A stretch of 64,000 bases of DNA. Origin: Massilia phyllostachyos. Lineage in GTDB: Bacteria > Pseudomonadota > Gammaproteobacteria > Burkholderiales > Burkholderiaceae_D. The stretch covers positions 558,001 through 622,000 of the forward strand of contig NZ_JAJNOC010000002.1 of assembly GCF_021044825.1 (NCBI RefSeq), given 5' to 3'. Each line of letters opens with the position of its first letter. Position 1 is the stretch's first letter. Below are positions 35,401-45,669 of this stretch, piece after piece. The notes beneath the pieces are model-generated. The model was not told where the DNA came from and did not search any database. It saw nothing but the letters and a program-made list of their open reading frames with translations. Made by a program: the position numbers and the translations under genes.

Positions 35401-37422
35401 TCAGGCCGCCAATGCGAGGCGGCGTGCCGGCGCCTGCAGCGCCTGCGCTTCGTCGTCGAGGCGGAACAGGCGCACCGCGCGCGCCAGTTCGGCGGCCTGT
35501 TCCTGCATGGCCTGGGCTGCGGCGCTGGCTTGCTCGACCAGCGCGGCATTCTGCTGGGTGGTCTCGTCCATCGCGCCGACCGCCGCGTTGACGTGCTCGA
35601 TGCCGGCGGTCTGCTCCTGGCTGGCGGCGGTGATCTCGGACATGATGTTGGTCACGCGGGTGACGCCGGCCAGCACCTCGTTCATGGTGACGCCGGCTTC
35701 GGCCACCAGCATGCCGCCCGCCTCGACTTCGTTGTTGGAAGCCTCGATCAGGCCCTTGATTTCCCTGGCCGCGGCGGCGCAGCGCTGCGCCAGGTTGCGC
35801 ACCTCGCCGGCGACGACCGCGAAGCCGCGGCCCTGTTCGCCGGCGCGCGCCGCTTCCACCGCCGCGTTCAGCGCCAGGATATTGGTCTGGAAGGCGATGC
35901 CGTCGATGACGCCGGTGATGTCCGAGATCTTGCGCGAGGACTGGCTGATCGCTTCCATGCGCTCGATCACCTGGGCCACGGTGGCGCCGCCCTTCTCGGC
36001 GATGCTCGATGCGGTCACGGCCAGCTGGTTGGCCTGGCGCGCATTGTCCGCGTTCTGGCGCACGGTGGCGGTCAGCTGGTCCATCGAGGAGGCAGTGCCG
36101 GCCAGGCTGACGGCCTGCTCTTCGGTGCGCTGGCACAGGTCGAGGTTGCCGGCCGAGATTTCCTGCGAGGCGTGGGCGATCTGTTCGGCGCCTTCGCGCA
36201 CCTTGCCGACCACGCTCGAGAGCTTGGCGCCGACCGCGTTCACGGCCTCGGTCATCAGGCCGATCTCGTCGCGCCGCGTGCTGGCGCGGCGCGCGGTCAG
36301 GTCGCCGTCGGCGATGCGGCGTGCGACGTCGCGCACTTCGGCCAGCGGACGCGTGACGATCCCGCGCACCAGCAGGTACAGCGCCGCGGCCAGCAGCGCC
36401 AGGGCCGCCAGGCCGAGGCCGATGAAGCGGTTGCGCAGTTCGGTGGCGGCGGCGGTGATCTCGTCGAAGTAGGTGCCGCCGGCGATGACCCAATTCCAGT
36501 CCTTGACGTAGGCGTAGGCCGCGAACTTGCGGCGCGCCGCATCCTCGCCCGGGTTCTGCCAGTCGTAGACGATGGCGCCCTGTTTCTTTTCCAGGATCTC
36601 CTTGATGAAGAAGCGGCCGTCGGCGTCCTTCGCCTCGAGCAGCTTGCTGCCCTCCTGCGACGGGTGCACCAGCAGCTCGCCGTAATGCTTGCCCGGCGCC
36701 GCGTCCAGCACGTAGAAGTAGCCGGTCTCGCCGACCTTGATCGCGCGGATGCGGTCCTTCAGCGCCTTCAGGTCCGCGCTGATGTCGACGCCGACGTAGA
36801 GCACCGCGACCACCTTGCCGGACGCGTCGCGCGCCGGTTCGTACTGGGTGATGAACTGCTTGCCGAACAGCGTCACCAGGCCGATGTAGGGGCGGCCTTC
36901 GCGCAGCGCGGCATAGGCCGGACTGGCGCGGTCGAGCAGGGTGCCGACCGCGCGCTCGCCGTTTTCCTTCTTGACCGAGGTGGTCACGCGCACGAAGTCC
37001 TCGCGGTCGACGGCGAAGATGGTGGCGTTGCCGCCGGTCTGGGCGGTGAAGTTGTCGGGCGTGCTGAAGTCGAGGTTCAGCGGTTTGCCGTCCAGGCTCA
37101 GGGTCGGCGTGGCGCGCCCGCCGATGTCGACCGGCGTGGCGGGATCGAGCGCAAAGGCGCCCGGCAGCGTGTTGCGGAAAATGCGGCCGAAGCTCTTCGC
37201 GGAGCTGCTGGCGCTCTTGTTGAACATCTCCACCGTGTTCGACACGCTGCGCAGCTCACCGGCGACGCTGTCGAGCGCGCGCTGCTCCAGCATGCGCGAG
37301 GTGGTGAAGGTGATCGTGGCGATCAGGGCGGCGATCACGGCGCCCATCAGCACGAAGGTGATGGTGCTGATGCGGGTGCCGACGCTCCAGTTGGCAGGGT
37401 GATATCGGTGGTTGGCGGACAT
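35401..37422 (-). CDS. Methyl-accepting chemotaxis protein with periplasmic Cache domain (copy 1)
   Basis: A 673-residue chemoreceptor. TM1 lies at about 18-40, followed by a large periplasmic Cache-type sensor ([17 protein letters not shown], then [26 protein letters not shown]). TM2 (about 320-340) leads to HAMP and the cytoplasmic signalling hairpin with [26 protein letters not shown]. No C-terminal CheR-binding pentapeptide is seen. I chose ATG 37422 because it leads directly into TM1; ATG 37467 would add 15 residues. It is a paralogue of the next gene upstream. Confidence 0.93.
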   Translation of the reverse strand: MSANHRYHPANWSVGTRISTITFVLMGAVIAALIATITFTTSRMLEQRALDSVAGELRSVSNTVEMFNKSASSSAKSFGRIFRNTLPGAFALDPATPVDIGGRATPTLSLDGKPLNLDFSTPDNFTAQTGGNATIFAVDREDFVRVTTSVKKENGERAVGTLLDRASPAYAALREGRPYIGLVTLFGKQFITQYEPARDASGKVVAVLYVGVDISADLKALKDRIRAIKVGETGYFYVLDAAPGKHYGELLVHPSQEGSKLLEAKDADGRFFIKEILEKKQGAIVYDWQNPGEDAARRKFAAYAYVKDWNWVIAGGTYFDEITAAATELRNRFIGLGLAALALLAAALYLLVRGIVTRPLAEVRDVARRIADGDLTARRASTRRDEIGLMTEAVNAVGAKLSSVVGKVREGAEQIAHASQEISAGNLDLCQRTEEQAVSLAGTASSMDQLTATVRQNADNARQANQLAVTASSIAEKGGATVAQVIERMEAISQSSRKISDITGVIDGIAFQTNILALNAAVEAARAGEQGRGFAVVAGEVRNLAQRCAAAAREIKGLIEASNNEVEAGGMLVAEAGVTMNEVLAGVTRVTNIMSEITAASQEQTAGIEHVNAAVGAMDETTQQNAALVEQASAAAQAMQEQAAELARAVRLFRLDDEAQALQAPARRLALAA

Positions 37423-37589
37423 GGCAGGGATTCGGACGAGAGAAGTCCCGAATCTTACTGTCTGCATTTTCCGCAGCGCAACAAATCCTCACCAAAAGTC
37501 ACATTGGCGACGCGTACACACAACAAAGGTGACGTTACGTCAAGCGCGACCCTGTCCTTCCGTTAACAAGCTTGAGAAAAAACCAAGAC

Positions 37590-39578
37590 TCACGTTCGCG
37601 CCAGGGCCAGACGCGCCGGCGCCGCCAGCTGCGTCTGTTCGCCGATGCGGAACTGGCGCACCGCGCGCGCCAGCGCGGCGGCCTGGTCCTGCATGGCTTG
37701 GGCGGCTGCGCTGGCTTCCTCGACCACGGCGGCGGTCTGCTGGGTGGTCTCGTCCATCGTGCCGACCGCGCGGTTCACGTGCTCGATGCTGCGGCTCTGC
37801 TCCTGGCTGGCGGCGGTGATCTCGGCCATGATGTCGGTCACGCGACCCACGCTGGCCAGCACTTCCTGCATGGTGGCGCCGGCTTCGGCCACCAGTGCGC
37901 CGCCGGCGTCGACCTCGCCGTTCGAGGCTTCGATCAGGAGCTTGATCTCTTTCGCCGCGGCGGCGCTGCGCTGGGCCAGGCTGCGCACCTCGCCTGCCAC
38001 GACCGCGAAGCCGCGCCCCTGTTCGCCGGCGCGCGCCGCTTCCACCGCCGCGTTCAGGGCAAGGATATTGGTCTGGAAGGCGATGCCATCGATGACGCCG
38101 ATGATGTCGACGATCTTGCGCGAGGACTGGCTGATCGCTTCCATGCGCTCGACCACCGCGGCCACCGTCGCGCCGCCTTTCTGCGCCACGCTCGAGGTGT
38201 TCTGCACCAGCGCATTGGCCTGGCGCGCGTTGTCCGCGTTCTGGCGCACGGTGGCGGTGAGCTGGTCCATGGAGGACGCAGTGCCGGCCAGGCTGGCGGC
38301 CTGCTCTTCGGTGCGCTGGCACAGGTCCAGGTTGCCGGTCGAGATCTGTTCGGAAGCGGCGGCGATCTGTTCGGCGCCGTCGCGCACCTGGCCGACCACG
38401 CGCGACAGGTTGGCGCCGATGGTGTTGATGGCGTCGTTCAGCAGGCCCACCTCGTCCTCGCGCCGGCCTTCGATGCGCGCGCCCAGGTCGCCGTCGGCGA
38501 TCCGTTTCGCCACTCGCCGCACTTCGGCCAGCGGACGCGAGACGCTGCGCCGCATGATGTTCGAGAGCAGCGCGGCCAGCACCGCGAGGCCCAGCAGGCC
38601 GAACACGATGAAGCGGTTGCGCAGGGCGGTGGCGTCCTCGGTGATCTCGTCCAGGTAGGTGCCGCCGGCCAGCACCCAGTTCCAGTCCTTCAGGTGGGTG
38701 TAGACCACGAACTTCTGGCGCGACTCGGGCTCGCCCGGGTTCTGCCAGTCGTAGCGGATGCTGCCGTTCTTCTTCTCGACCATCTCCTTGACGAAGTGAT
38801 TGCCGGCGGCGTCCTTGCTGCCGATGATATTGCTGCCTTCCTTGGCGGGGTGGATGATGAGCGTGCCTGCGCTCGGGCCCGGCGTGGGGTCGAGCACGAA
38901 GAAGTAGCCGGTGTCGCCGACCTTCATGGCGCGCACGCGTTCCTTGAGCGACTTCAGGTCGTCGTCGATGTCGACCGCCACGCGCAGCGCGCCCACGGTC
39001 CGGCCGCCGGCGTCGCGCAGGGGTTCGTAGCGCGCGATCGCCTGGCGCCCGCCAAGCTGCGCCAGGCCGGAATAGGCCTCGCCCTTGCGCAGCATCGTGT
39101 AGGCGGGGCTGGCGGCATCGAGCTTGACGCCGAGCGCGCGCTCGCCCTTGGCGGTCCTGGTGGAAGTGACGACGCTGACGAAGTTTTCGCCGTCCAGCGC
39201 GAACAGGGTCGCGCTGCCCCCGGTGTGGGTGGCGAAAGCGTCGACCGCGGCGCTATCGAGCGCGGCCGGCTTGCCGCCGACCGTGAGGGCGCCGTCCTGC
39301 GGGTCGCGTCCGAACTCGCCCGGCAAGGAGGCGCGGAACAGCTTGGCGAAGCTGCGCGCTTCGCTGCCCACGCTGCGGTCGAACATCTCGATGGTATTGG
39401 CGACGCTGCGCAGTTCGCTGGCGACGCCGCTCTCGGCGCGCTCGGTGAGCAGCGACGACACCGTGAGGGTCACGGCGGCCAGCAGGGCGGCGATGCATAG
39501 TCCGGTCAGGACGAAGGTGATGGCGCCGATTCGGGTGCCGACGTTCCAGCTGGCCGGACGGAAGAGTTTGTGGAACAT
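37590..39578 (-). CDS. Methyl-accepting chemotaxis protein with periplasmic Cache domain (copy 2)
   Basis: A 662-residue tandem paralogue of copy 1 with the same architecture: N-terminal TM, Cache sensor ([33 protein letters not shown]), TM2, HAMP, and the same signalling tip. The cytoplasmic halves are nearly identical, while the sensor domains differ clearly, suggesting duplication followed by change of ligand preference. The shared [15 protein letters not shown] motif just before TM2 marks this receptor subfamily. A good sigma-70 promoter lies 30 bp upstream. Confidence 0.93.
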   Translation of the reverse strand: MFHKLFRPASWNVGTRIGAITFVLTGLCIAALLAAVTLTVSSLLTERAESGVASELRSVANTIEMFDRSVGSEARSFAKLFRASLPGEFGRDPQDGALTVGGKPAALDSAAVDAFATHTGGSATLFALDGENFVSVVTSTRTAKGERALGVKLDAASPAYTMLRKGEAYSGLAQLGGRQAIARYEPLRDAGGRTVGALRVAVDIDDDLKSLKERVRAMKVGDTGYFFVLDPTPGPSAGTLIIHPAKEGSNIIGSKDAAGNHFVKEMVEKKNGSIRYDWQNPGEPESRQKFVVYTHLKDWNWVLAGGTYLDEITEDATALRNRFIVFGLLGLAVLAALLSNIMRRSVSRPLAEVRRVAKRIADGDLGARIEGRREDEVGLLNDAINTIGANLSRVVGQVRDGAEQIAAASEQISTGNLDLCQRTEEQAASLAGTASSMDQLTATVRQNADNARQANALVQNTSSVAQKGGATVAAVVERMEAISQSSRKIVDIIGVIDGIAFQTNILALNAAVEAARAGEQGRGFAVVAGEVRSLAQRSAAAAKEIKLLIEASNGEVDAGGALVAEAGATMQEVLASVGRVTDIMAEITAASQEQSRSIEHVNRAVGTMDETTQQTAAVVEEASAAAQAMQDQAAALARAVRQFRIGEQTQLAAPARLALART

Positions 39579-39607
39579 GGTAACCCGTCAAGTATGAATT
39601 GTTCAGC

Positions 39608-39637
39608 ATCATACCCGTGAACTTTTCCAAGTGACAA
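39608..39637 (-). promoter_or_regulatory. Sigma-70 promoter of chemoreceptor copy 2
   Basis: On the minus strand a -35 box TTGTCA (39637-39632) and a -10 box TATGAT (39613-39608) are separated by 18 bp. Transcription would start about 23 bases before the ATG at 39578. No sigma-28-like flagellar consensus was seen here. Confidence 0.55.
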
Positions 39638-39675
39638 TACCTGTTTCCTCAAATCCATCAACAAACGTGCGAGCG

Positions 39676-39693
39676 CGTCAATTTGTATTGACG
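39676..39693. repeat. Short perfect inverted repeat
   Basis: CGTCAAT-TTGT-ATTGACG, a perfect 7-bp inverted repeat with a four-base spacer, lies between the exporter 3' end and the chemoreceptor promoter. It may be an operator or a weak hairpin; function unknown. Confidence 0.4.
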
Positions 39694-39729
39694 ACTCCGC
39701 GTGATTTGGCGGTTGACCCGCGCATATCG

Positions 39730-41571
39730 CTATGACAGGGTCGCGTCGAGCGGCATATGTGTGCTGAACTGCAGCGCAGCAAGATTGGCGTAGACGCCGC
39801 GCTGCGCCACCAGCTCGGCATGGGTGCCGGTTTCCACCACGCGGCCGTCTTCCAGCACGATGATGCGGTCGGCGCGCTGGACCGTCGCCAGGCGGTGCGC
39901 GATGATGATGGTGGTGCGGCCGACCATGGCCGCTTCCAGCGCGCGCTGCACCAGCCGTTCGGACTCGGCGTCGAGCGCGCTGGTGGCTTCGTCGAGCAGC
40001 AGCAGCGGCGGGTTTTTCAGCAGGGCGCGCGCGATCGCGATGCGCTGGCGCTGCCCGCCCGACAGGCGCACACCGCGCTCGCCCAGGTAGGAAGCGTAGC
40101 CCTGCGGCAGGCGCTCGATGAATTCGTGGGCGGCGGCCTGCTTCGCCGCCGCGATCACTTCCTCGTCGCTGGCATCCGGCCGGCCGTAGCGGATGTTCTC
40201 CAGCGCGCTGGTGGAAAAGATCACCGTATCCTGCGGCACGATGCCGATCGCGCCGCGCAGGGTATGCAGGGCCAGGTCGCGGATGTCGACGCCGTCCAGG
40301 CGAATGCTCCCCAGTTGCGGGTCGTAGAAGCGCAGCAGCAGCTGGAACAGGGTGGTCTTGCCGGCGCCCGAGGGGCCGACCAGGGCCACCGTTTCGCCGG
40401 GGCGGATGTCGAGGTCGAGGTGGGCCAGCGCCGCCGTCTCAAGCCGCGAGGGATAGCTGAAGCTGACCGCTTCCAGGGTGACCCGGGCGCCGTTCTCGAT
40501 GCGCCGCGGCAGCGCCCGCGGCTGGGCCGGGTCGTGGATGTCGGAGCGCGCCGCCAGCAGTTCCAGCAGGCGCTCGGTGGCGCCGGCGGCGCGCTGGGCT
40601 TCGCCCATCACTTCCGACAGCGCGCCGACCGAGCCGGCCACGATCGAGGCGTACAGGATGAACTGTCCGAGGTCGCCCCCGGTCATGGTCCCGGCCAGCA
40701 CCGCGTGCGCGCCCAGCCACAGCACGAACACGATGGCGCCGAACACCAGCAGGATCGCCAGCATGGTGAGCGTGGCGCGCGCCCGGATGCGGCGGATCGC
40801 GGTGGCGAAGGCGCCGTCGACCGAGGTCGTGAAGCGGCCCGACTCGATGCCCTCGTGGGTGAAGGACTGCACGGTGGGCATGGCGTTGAGGATCTCGCCG
40901 GCCAGGGCCGAGGCGTCGGCGATGCGGTCCTGCGAGTCGCGCGAGAGCTTGCGCACACGGCGGCCGTAGAGCACGATCGGCAGCACCACCAGCACCAGCA
41001 GGCCCAGGATGATGGCGCTGAGCCTGGGGCTGGTCACGAACAGCATCACCAGGCCGCCCGCGAACAGCAGGGTGTTGCGCAGCGCCAGCGAGATGCTGGT
41101 GCCGACCACCGACTGGATCAGGGTGGTGTCGGTGGTCAGGCGCGACAGCACTTCGCCGGTGCGGGTGGTTTCGAAGAATTCGGGGCTCTGGTGCACCACG
41201 TGGCGGTACACCGCCGCGCGCACGTCGGCCACCACGCGCTCGCCCAGCCAGGACACCATGTAGAAGCGCGCCGCGGTGGACACCGCCAGCACGGCGGCCA
41301 CGCCGAACAGGGCCAGGAACACGGCGTCGACGTGCTCGATGCTCTGGCCGCCATTGCCACCCACGCCGGCCGCGCCGAAGCCGTGGTCGATCATCTGCTT
41401 GAAGGCGGCGGGGATGGCGAGCGTGGCGCCGGCCGCGAACAGCAGGGCGATGCCGGCCAGGACGAACTGGCGGCGGTAGGGCGCCAGGAAGGGCAGCAAG
41501 CCCTTGAGGGCGGCCAGGCTGCCTTTGCGGCTGGAATCGGAATCGGTGCTGCCGGTGGTGCGGTTCGTCAT
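39730..41571 (-). CDS. MsbA-like ABC exporter (fused permease-ATPase)
   Basis: A 613-residue half-transporter that dimerises. A six-helix exporter TM domain (about 30-330) is followed by an ATPase with Walker [17 protein letters not shown]-loop [12 protein letters not shown], signature [15 protein letters not shown], Walker [16 protein letters not shown] and H-loop IIAHRLATV. It fits the MsbA-related exporter group, but LPS genes are absent, so the substrate (lipid or drug) is unknown. It lies in the same direction as, but 40 bp from, the AttH-like gene, so shared transcription is possible. Confidence 0.9.
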   Translation of the reverse strand: MTNRTTGSTDSDSSRKGSLAALKGLLPFLAPYRRQFVLAGIALLFAAGATLAIPAAFKQMIDHGFGAAGVGGNGGQSIEHVDAVFLALFGVAAVLAVSTAARFYMVSWLGERVVADVRAAVYRHVVHQSPEFFETTRTGEVLSRLTTDTTLIQSVVGTSISLALRNTLLFAGGLVMLFVTSPRLSAIILGLLVLVVLPIVLYGRRVRKLSRDSQDRIADASALAGEILNAMPTVQSFTHEGIESGRFTTSVDGAFATAIRRIRARATLTMLAILLVFGAIVFVLWLGAHAVLAGTMTGGDLGQFILYASIVAGSVGALSEVMGEAQRAAGATERLLELLAARSDIHDPAQPRALPRRIENGARVTLEAVSFSYPSRLETAALAHLDLDIRPGETVALVGPSGAGKTTLFQLLLRFYDPQLGSIRLDGVDIRDLALHTLRGAIGIVPQDTVIFSTSALENIRYGRPDASDEEVIAAAKQAAAHEFIERLPQGYASYLGERGVRLSGGQRQRIAIARALLKNPPLLLLDEATSALDAESERLVQRALEAAMVGRTTIIIAHRLATVQRADRIIVLEDGRVVETGTHAELVAQRGVYANLAALQFSTHMPLDATLS

Positions 41572-41611
41572 TCTGTCTCGGGGTATTCTTCTTGATCGTG
41601 GTTCAGCTGTA

Positions 41612-42682
41612 CTACAGTTTCATCGGGCGCACGTAGCCCGTCATTTCGAGGTAGCCGCGGCCCACGCGGCGCCCGCCCTGCGACACCGTCACCGCGCCTT
41701 CCCAGTACACCGCGCCGGTCGAGCGGCGCGAATCGAGTTCCTGGTCCTGCTGCAGGGGGCTGATCTGCCAGCGCAGGGGACCGGTCGCGATCTCGCCCGC
41801 GACCGGATAGACGGCCCCGGTGCGCGGAGAGGTCCAGTGCGCGCTGGGCGTGAAGTCGACCAGGTCGGGCGCGTAGCGGGTCACCTTGCCGGCCTTGTCG
41901 CGGTGGGTGGCGTGCGCCCATAGTTTACCACCTCCGGCCTTGCGAATCTGGAAAGCCATCAGGGCGCCGCCGTCGTCGAGGTTCAGGCCCACCCAGTCCC
42001 AGCCGCTGGCCTCGGGCTGCAACGCTTGGCTCGACCATTCGTGGTCCAGCCAGGCGCTGCCCGTCACCGCGACCGGCGCGCTGCCGGACCGGCCCACGCT
42101 GCCGCTGACCTTCAGCTGCGGCTCGCTGTAGTAGTGGCTCGCATGCTGCGGGCTGGCGCCCTTGCGCGAGTAACCGCCTTCGCCCTGCACCAGCACCGGC
42201 TGGGTCGGCGCCAGGCGCAGCTCCAGGGTCAGTTCGCTGGAGCGGATCGTGACCCGGTAGTTGCCCGAGCTTTCGCGCACCATGCGCCAGTCGTCGAGTT
42301 TCAGGTCGGTGTTCCCGGTGCGCGCCCAGGCCAGGCCGAAGCCTTCGCGCGCGCTCTTCTGGTCGTGCACCAGGCGCCCGACCTCGGGGTCGGACAGGGC
42401 GGCGTGGCCGATCACCAGCTGGCGCGGCGCAAAGGCGCTAGGGTTGCGCGGATCGTGCTCGGTGCGGCTGCGGAAGAACGTCACCTGGAAGCCGAGCGGC
42501 TTCTTGTCCGGGGTCTCGACCCAGCCGGTGACGTACCACCATTCGGTGCGAAATTCCGGGTGGGCGCCGAAGTCGCGCGGGAAGGTCAAGGCGGTGCCGG
42601 GACGCACCGGCGCGAATTCCGGCGGGTCGGCGAAACAGGCCCCGCACAACAGCGACAACAGAACGAACAACACACCACGCAT
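41612..42682 (-). CDS. Lipocalin-like AttH/carotenoid 1,2-hydratase family lipoprotein
   Basis: A 356-residue exported protein. The signal peptide MRGVLFVLLSLLCGACFA contains a lipobox-like LCGAC. The double lipocalin-like fold of the CrtC/AttH family follows, with FPRDFGAHPEFRTEWWYVTGW and WLDHEWSSQALQPEASGWDWVG. Characterised relatives are carotenoid hydratases or AttH-type partners of AttEFG ABC transporters. No carotenoid genes are present, and the upstream FtsX-type permease favours the AttH-like reading. It overlaps that permease gene by one base (TAATG). Confidence 0.83.
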   Translation of the reverse strand: MRGVLFVLLSLLCGACFADPPEFAPVRPGTALTFPRDFGAHPEFRTEWWYVTGWVETPDKKPLGFQVTFFRSRTEHDPRNPSAFAPRQLVIGHAALSDPEVGRLVHDQKSAREGFGLAWARTGNTDLKLDDWRMVRESSGNYRVTIRSSELTLELRLAPTQPVLVQGEGGYSRKGASPQHASHYYSEPQLKVSGSVGRSGSAPVAVTGSAWLDHEWSSQALQPEASGWDWVGLNLDDGGALMAFQIRKAGGGKLWAHATHRDKAGKVTRYAPDLVDFTPSAHWTSPRTGAVYPVAGEIATGPLRWQISPLQQDQELDSRRSTGAVYWEGAVTVSQGGRRVGRGYLEMTGYVRPMKL

Positions 42683-45231
42683 TACCAATCCTCCCTGACC
42701 GCGCGTACCGGACCGCCCGACAGCGCATAGCGTCCCGCCGCCAGCGCGGTCGCCACCGAGGCGCCGACCAGCACCGCGGCCACGCTCCCCAGCAAGGTCC
42801 ACGGCAGATGCAGCTGCATCGTCCAGTGGAAGGACTGGGGATTCACAACATAAACCAGGATCAGGCTGATGACCAGTCCCAGCGCGAAACCGCAGGCCAC
42901 GCCGAGCAGGGTCAGCAAGCCGCCCTCGAAAGCGAGGATCCGCAGGACCTGGCCGCGGGTGACGCCGACGTGGCGCAGCATGCCGAATTCGCGCGCGCGC
43001 GCCAGCGTCTGGGCCGAAAAGCTCGCCGCCACGCCCGACAGGCCGATGGCGATCGCGATCGCCTCCAGCAGATAGGTCACCGCGAAGCTGCGGTCGAAGA
43101 TCTTCAGGCTCATGCCGCGGATGTCGCCGGCCGACATGATCTGCAGGGCGCCGCCGAACGGCAGCGCGCGTACGCCGGCTTCGACGTCCTCGACCCGCGC
43201 GCCGCGCGCCGCGTACAGGGCGGCGTCGGTCACTTCGGCTTCACCGGTCAGGGCGCGGTAGTCGGACAGGCGGATCACGACGGAGCCGGCCTGGTTGGCG
43301 TAGTCGCGCCACACGCCGGCGACGAAGAAGCCGGCCTGGCCGCCGCCCAGCGGCAGGAAGATCGGCTGGCCGACGCGTGCGCCGTACAGGTCGACCAGGG
43401 CCTCGGAGACCCAGGCCGGGCGCGCGCCCGGTGGCGGCGTGGCGCCGGCGCCGACCAGGAACAGCAGGCGGCCCGGGTCGCGCGCATCGATGTCGCGCGC
43501 GATCACGATCACGTTCGGCCGGTCCGGCGACAGCGACACCGGCCGGGTGCGCAGGAACTGGGCCTGCGCGACGCCGGGCGCGGCCTTCAGGGCGGCTTGC
43601 TGCGGCGGCGTCAGGAAGCCGGTATTGCCGCCTGCCGCGGTGCGCACGTACAGGTCGGCCGGCAGGATGTGTCCCATCCAGTCGTCCACCGAGATGCGGA
43701 AGCTCGCCACCATGATCCCCATCGCCACCATCAGGCTGAAGCTGGCCAGCACGCCGCCCAGCGCGATCGCCGCCTGGCCCGGCGCATTCGCGAGCCGCGC
43801 CAGCGCCAAAGGCAGGATCGGCGGAACACGCCGGCCGCGCGCCGCCAGCGCTTCCAGCCAGCGGAAGGTGGCGGCGGCCAGGCGCGGCATCAGGCCGATG
43901 CCGCCGACCAGGAGCAGGGCGATCGCGCCATAGCCGAACAACGGCAGCTCGAACACCGGCGGGGCAAAGGCGAAGGCGGCGGCCAGCGCCAGGCAGACCA
44001 GCGAGGGCCAGATGCGCGCGAGGGTCGACAAGGCCGCCTCGTCGGCGCCGGACTTGATCGCCACCGCCGGCCGCGCGCGCGCCGCCTCCAGGGCCGGGAA
44101 CAGGCAGCCGAGCAGCGCCACGCCCAGGCCCAGCGCGAAGAAGACCAGCGCGGCGACCGGCGTGAAGCGGACTTGCGGCCGGATGCCGGGGAAGTAGCCG
44201 GCGCCGAGGTCGCCGCCGAAGAAATGCAGGGCGCCGGCCGCCAGGCCGTAGCCGGCGGCGATGCTGAGCAGGGCGCCCAGCACGCCCAGGCTCGCGCCTT
44301 CCAGCAGCACTTGGCGCAGCAGCTGGCCGCGCGTCAGGCCCAGCACCCGTAGCAGCGCGAACTGGCTGCGCCGCCGCATCACCGACAGGGCCTGGGTCGA
44401 GAACACCAGGAAGGCGCCGGTGAACAGCGCCACCAGGGCCAGCACGGTGAGGTTGACCCGGTAGGCGCGGCTCAGGTTCGCATTGCGTTCTTCCTGGTCG
44501 CTGTCGCCCGGTTCACGCACCGTGAAGCGGCCCGGATAATCACGTTCCAGCTCCGCGGCCAGTTGACGCCGGAAGGCCGTGCGGTCGACGCCGTCGCGCA
44601 GCTTGAGGTCGATGCGCGACAGGCGCCCCAGCTGGCCGAAGCGCCACTGGGCCGCGCCGATGTCCATCACCGCGATGCGCTGGCCGGACCTGGCGCGCGC
44701 CACCGGACCGGCCACGCGCAGGGCGACGTCGCCGGTGCCCGCGCGCAGCCGCAGCGTGTCGCCGCTGCGCTTACCGAGCCAGGTCTGCGCCGCGGGCGAC
44801 AGGAAGATGGCGTCGTCGGCCAGCACGTCGGCGACGCGATCCGCGCCCGGCACGCCGGTGAGATCGGGCGAAATGAAGCCGGCGCGCAAGGCGTCGATGC
44901 CGACGATGCGCAGCGCGCCCTGGGCGGTGGCGACGCCGGCCGAGAGTTCCAGCACCGGCGAGGCCACCACCACGTCGGGCTGGCCGGCCAGGCGCGCATA
45001 GACCGCTTCGTCGAACAGCGGCTCGCGCGCGGCCACCTGCAGGTCGGCCTGGCCGGACAGGCTTTTCACGGCGGCCGAGAATTCGTTGAAGGCGGCGGCA
45101 TTGATCAGGTGGATGGCGAAGCCCATGGCGACGGCGACCGCGATGGCGGCGATCGCCAGCAGCGCGCGCACCGGATGGGCGCGCCATTCGCCCAGCAGCA
45201 GCCAGCGTGCGAGGACGCTCAGGCCGGGCAT
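42682..45231 (-). CDS. Large ABC permease with two FtsX domains (AttF/AttG-like)
   Basis: An 849-residue inner-membrane permease with two FtsX/MacB-type repeats. The N-terminal half begins MPGLSVLARWLLLGEWRAHP and has the first TM, then a periplasmic domain. A middle TM cluster around VMRRRSQFALLRVLGLTRGQLLRQVLLEGASL follows, and the second repeat ends with AREFGMLRHVGVTRGQVLRILAFEGG. It fits the permease paired with AttH-like lipocalins. The dedicated ATPase usually found next to it is missing here. I chose ATG 45231 because residues upstream of it are an antisense-like Arg-rich run. Confidence 0.85.
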   Translation of the reverse strand: MPGLSVLARWLLLGEWRAHPVRALLAIAAIAVAVAMGFAIHLINAAAFNEFSAAVKSLSGQADLQVAAREPLFDEAVYARLAGQPDVVVASPVLELSAGVATAQGALRIVGIDALRAGFISPDLTGVPGADRVADVLADDAIFLSPAAQTWLGKRSGDTLRLRAGTGDVALRVAGPVARARSGQRIAVMDIGAAQWRFGQLGRLSRIDLKLRDGVDRTAFRRQLAAELERDYPGRFTVREPGDSDQEERNANLSRAYRVNLTVLALVALFTGAFLVFSTQALSVMRRRSQFALLRVLGLTRGQLLRQVLLEGASLGVLGALLSIAAGYGLAAGALHFFGGDLGAGYFPGIRPQVRFTPVAALVFFALGLGVALLGCLFPALEAARARPAVAIKSGADEAALSTLARIWPSLVCLALAAAFAFAPPVFELPLFGYGAIALLLVGGIGLMPRLAAATFRWLEALAARGRRVPPILPLALARLANAPGQAAIALGGVLASFSLMVAMGIMVASFRISVDDWMGHILPADLYVRTAAGGNTGFLTPPQQAALKAAPGVAQAQFLRTRPVSLSPDRPNVIVIARDIDARDPGRLLFLVGAGATPPPGARPAWVSEALVDLYGARVGQPIFLPLGGGQAGFFVAGVWRDYANQAGSVVIRLSDYRALTGEAEVTDAALYAARGARVEDVEAGVRALPFGGALQIMSAGDIRGMSLKIFDRSFAVTYLLEAIAIAIGLSGVAASFSAQTLARAREFGMLRHVGVTRGQVLRILAFEGGLLTLLGVACGFALGLVISLILVYVVNPQSFHWTMQLHLPWTLLGSVAAVLVGASVATALAAGRYALSGGPVRAVREDW

Positions 45232-45656
45232 TCCACCGCCAGCGCCTCGGCCTGGCGCCTGGCCTTGCTGCGTTCGCGCTCGCCGGCCTCGCGGCTGGCG
45301 CGCCGGCTGTCTTCCTCGGCCCATTTGGTCTGCAGGCGCAGCTTGTCGCAGCGCTTGCGCTCGGCCTGCAGGTCGCGCTGCACCCGCTGGGCGACGCGCG
45401 CGGCACGCACGGCGCGCGCATCCTCGTCGGCACGCGCGGCTTCGGCATCGGCAAGATAGGCTTTCGAACGGGCCAGGCGCTCGGCCGCTTCTTCGGGCGC
45501 GGGAGGCGCCACCCGCAGGTCGAGCGCGACCGGGTTCTTGCCGCAGGGCTGGTCGGAATAGCTGGTCTTGCCGTTCTCGACGCATTTGTAGATGGTGCCG
45601 GCCGTCGCAGCCGGGCTGAGCAGGAAAACGAAGGCCAGTGAAAAGAGTTTCAGCAT
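45219..45656 (-). CDS. DUF4124-containing secreted protein
   Basis: A 145-residue protein with a signal peptide (MLKLFSLAFVFLLSPAATA), then the DUF4124 motif GTIYKCVENGKTSYSDQPCG with a Cys pair. A charged, Arg/Glu/Ala-rich helical C-terminus (about 55-140) follows and is likely coiled. Small DUF4124 proteins are common in betaproteobacteria; function unknown. Its 3' end overlaps the permease start by 13 bp, so it is expressed with the permease. Confidence 0.85.
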   Translation of the reverse strand: MLKLFSLAFVFLLSPAATAGTIYKCVENGKTSYSDQPCGKNPVALDLRVAPPAPEEAAERLARSKAYLADAEAARADEDARAVRAARVAQRVQRDLQAERKRCDKLRLQTKWAEEDSRRASREAGERERSKARRQAEALAVECPA

Positions 45657-45669
45657 GGTGGTCTCGGGA

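Noticed and set aside
35401..39578. Single gene duplication called as an assembly artefact
   Set aside because: The sensor domains and intergenic sequences differ clearly, so these are genuine paralogues.
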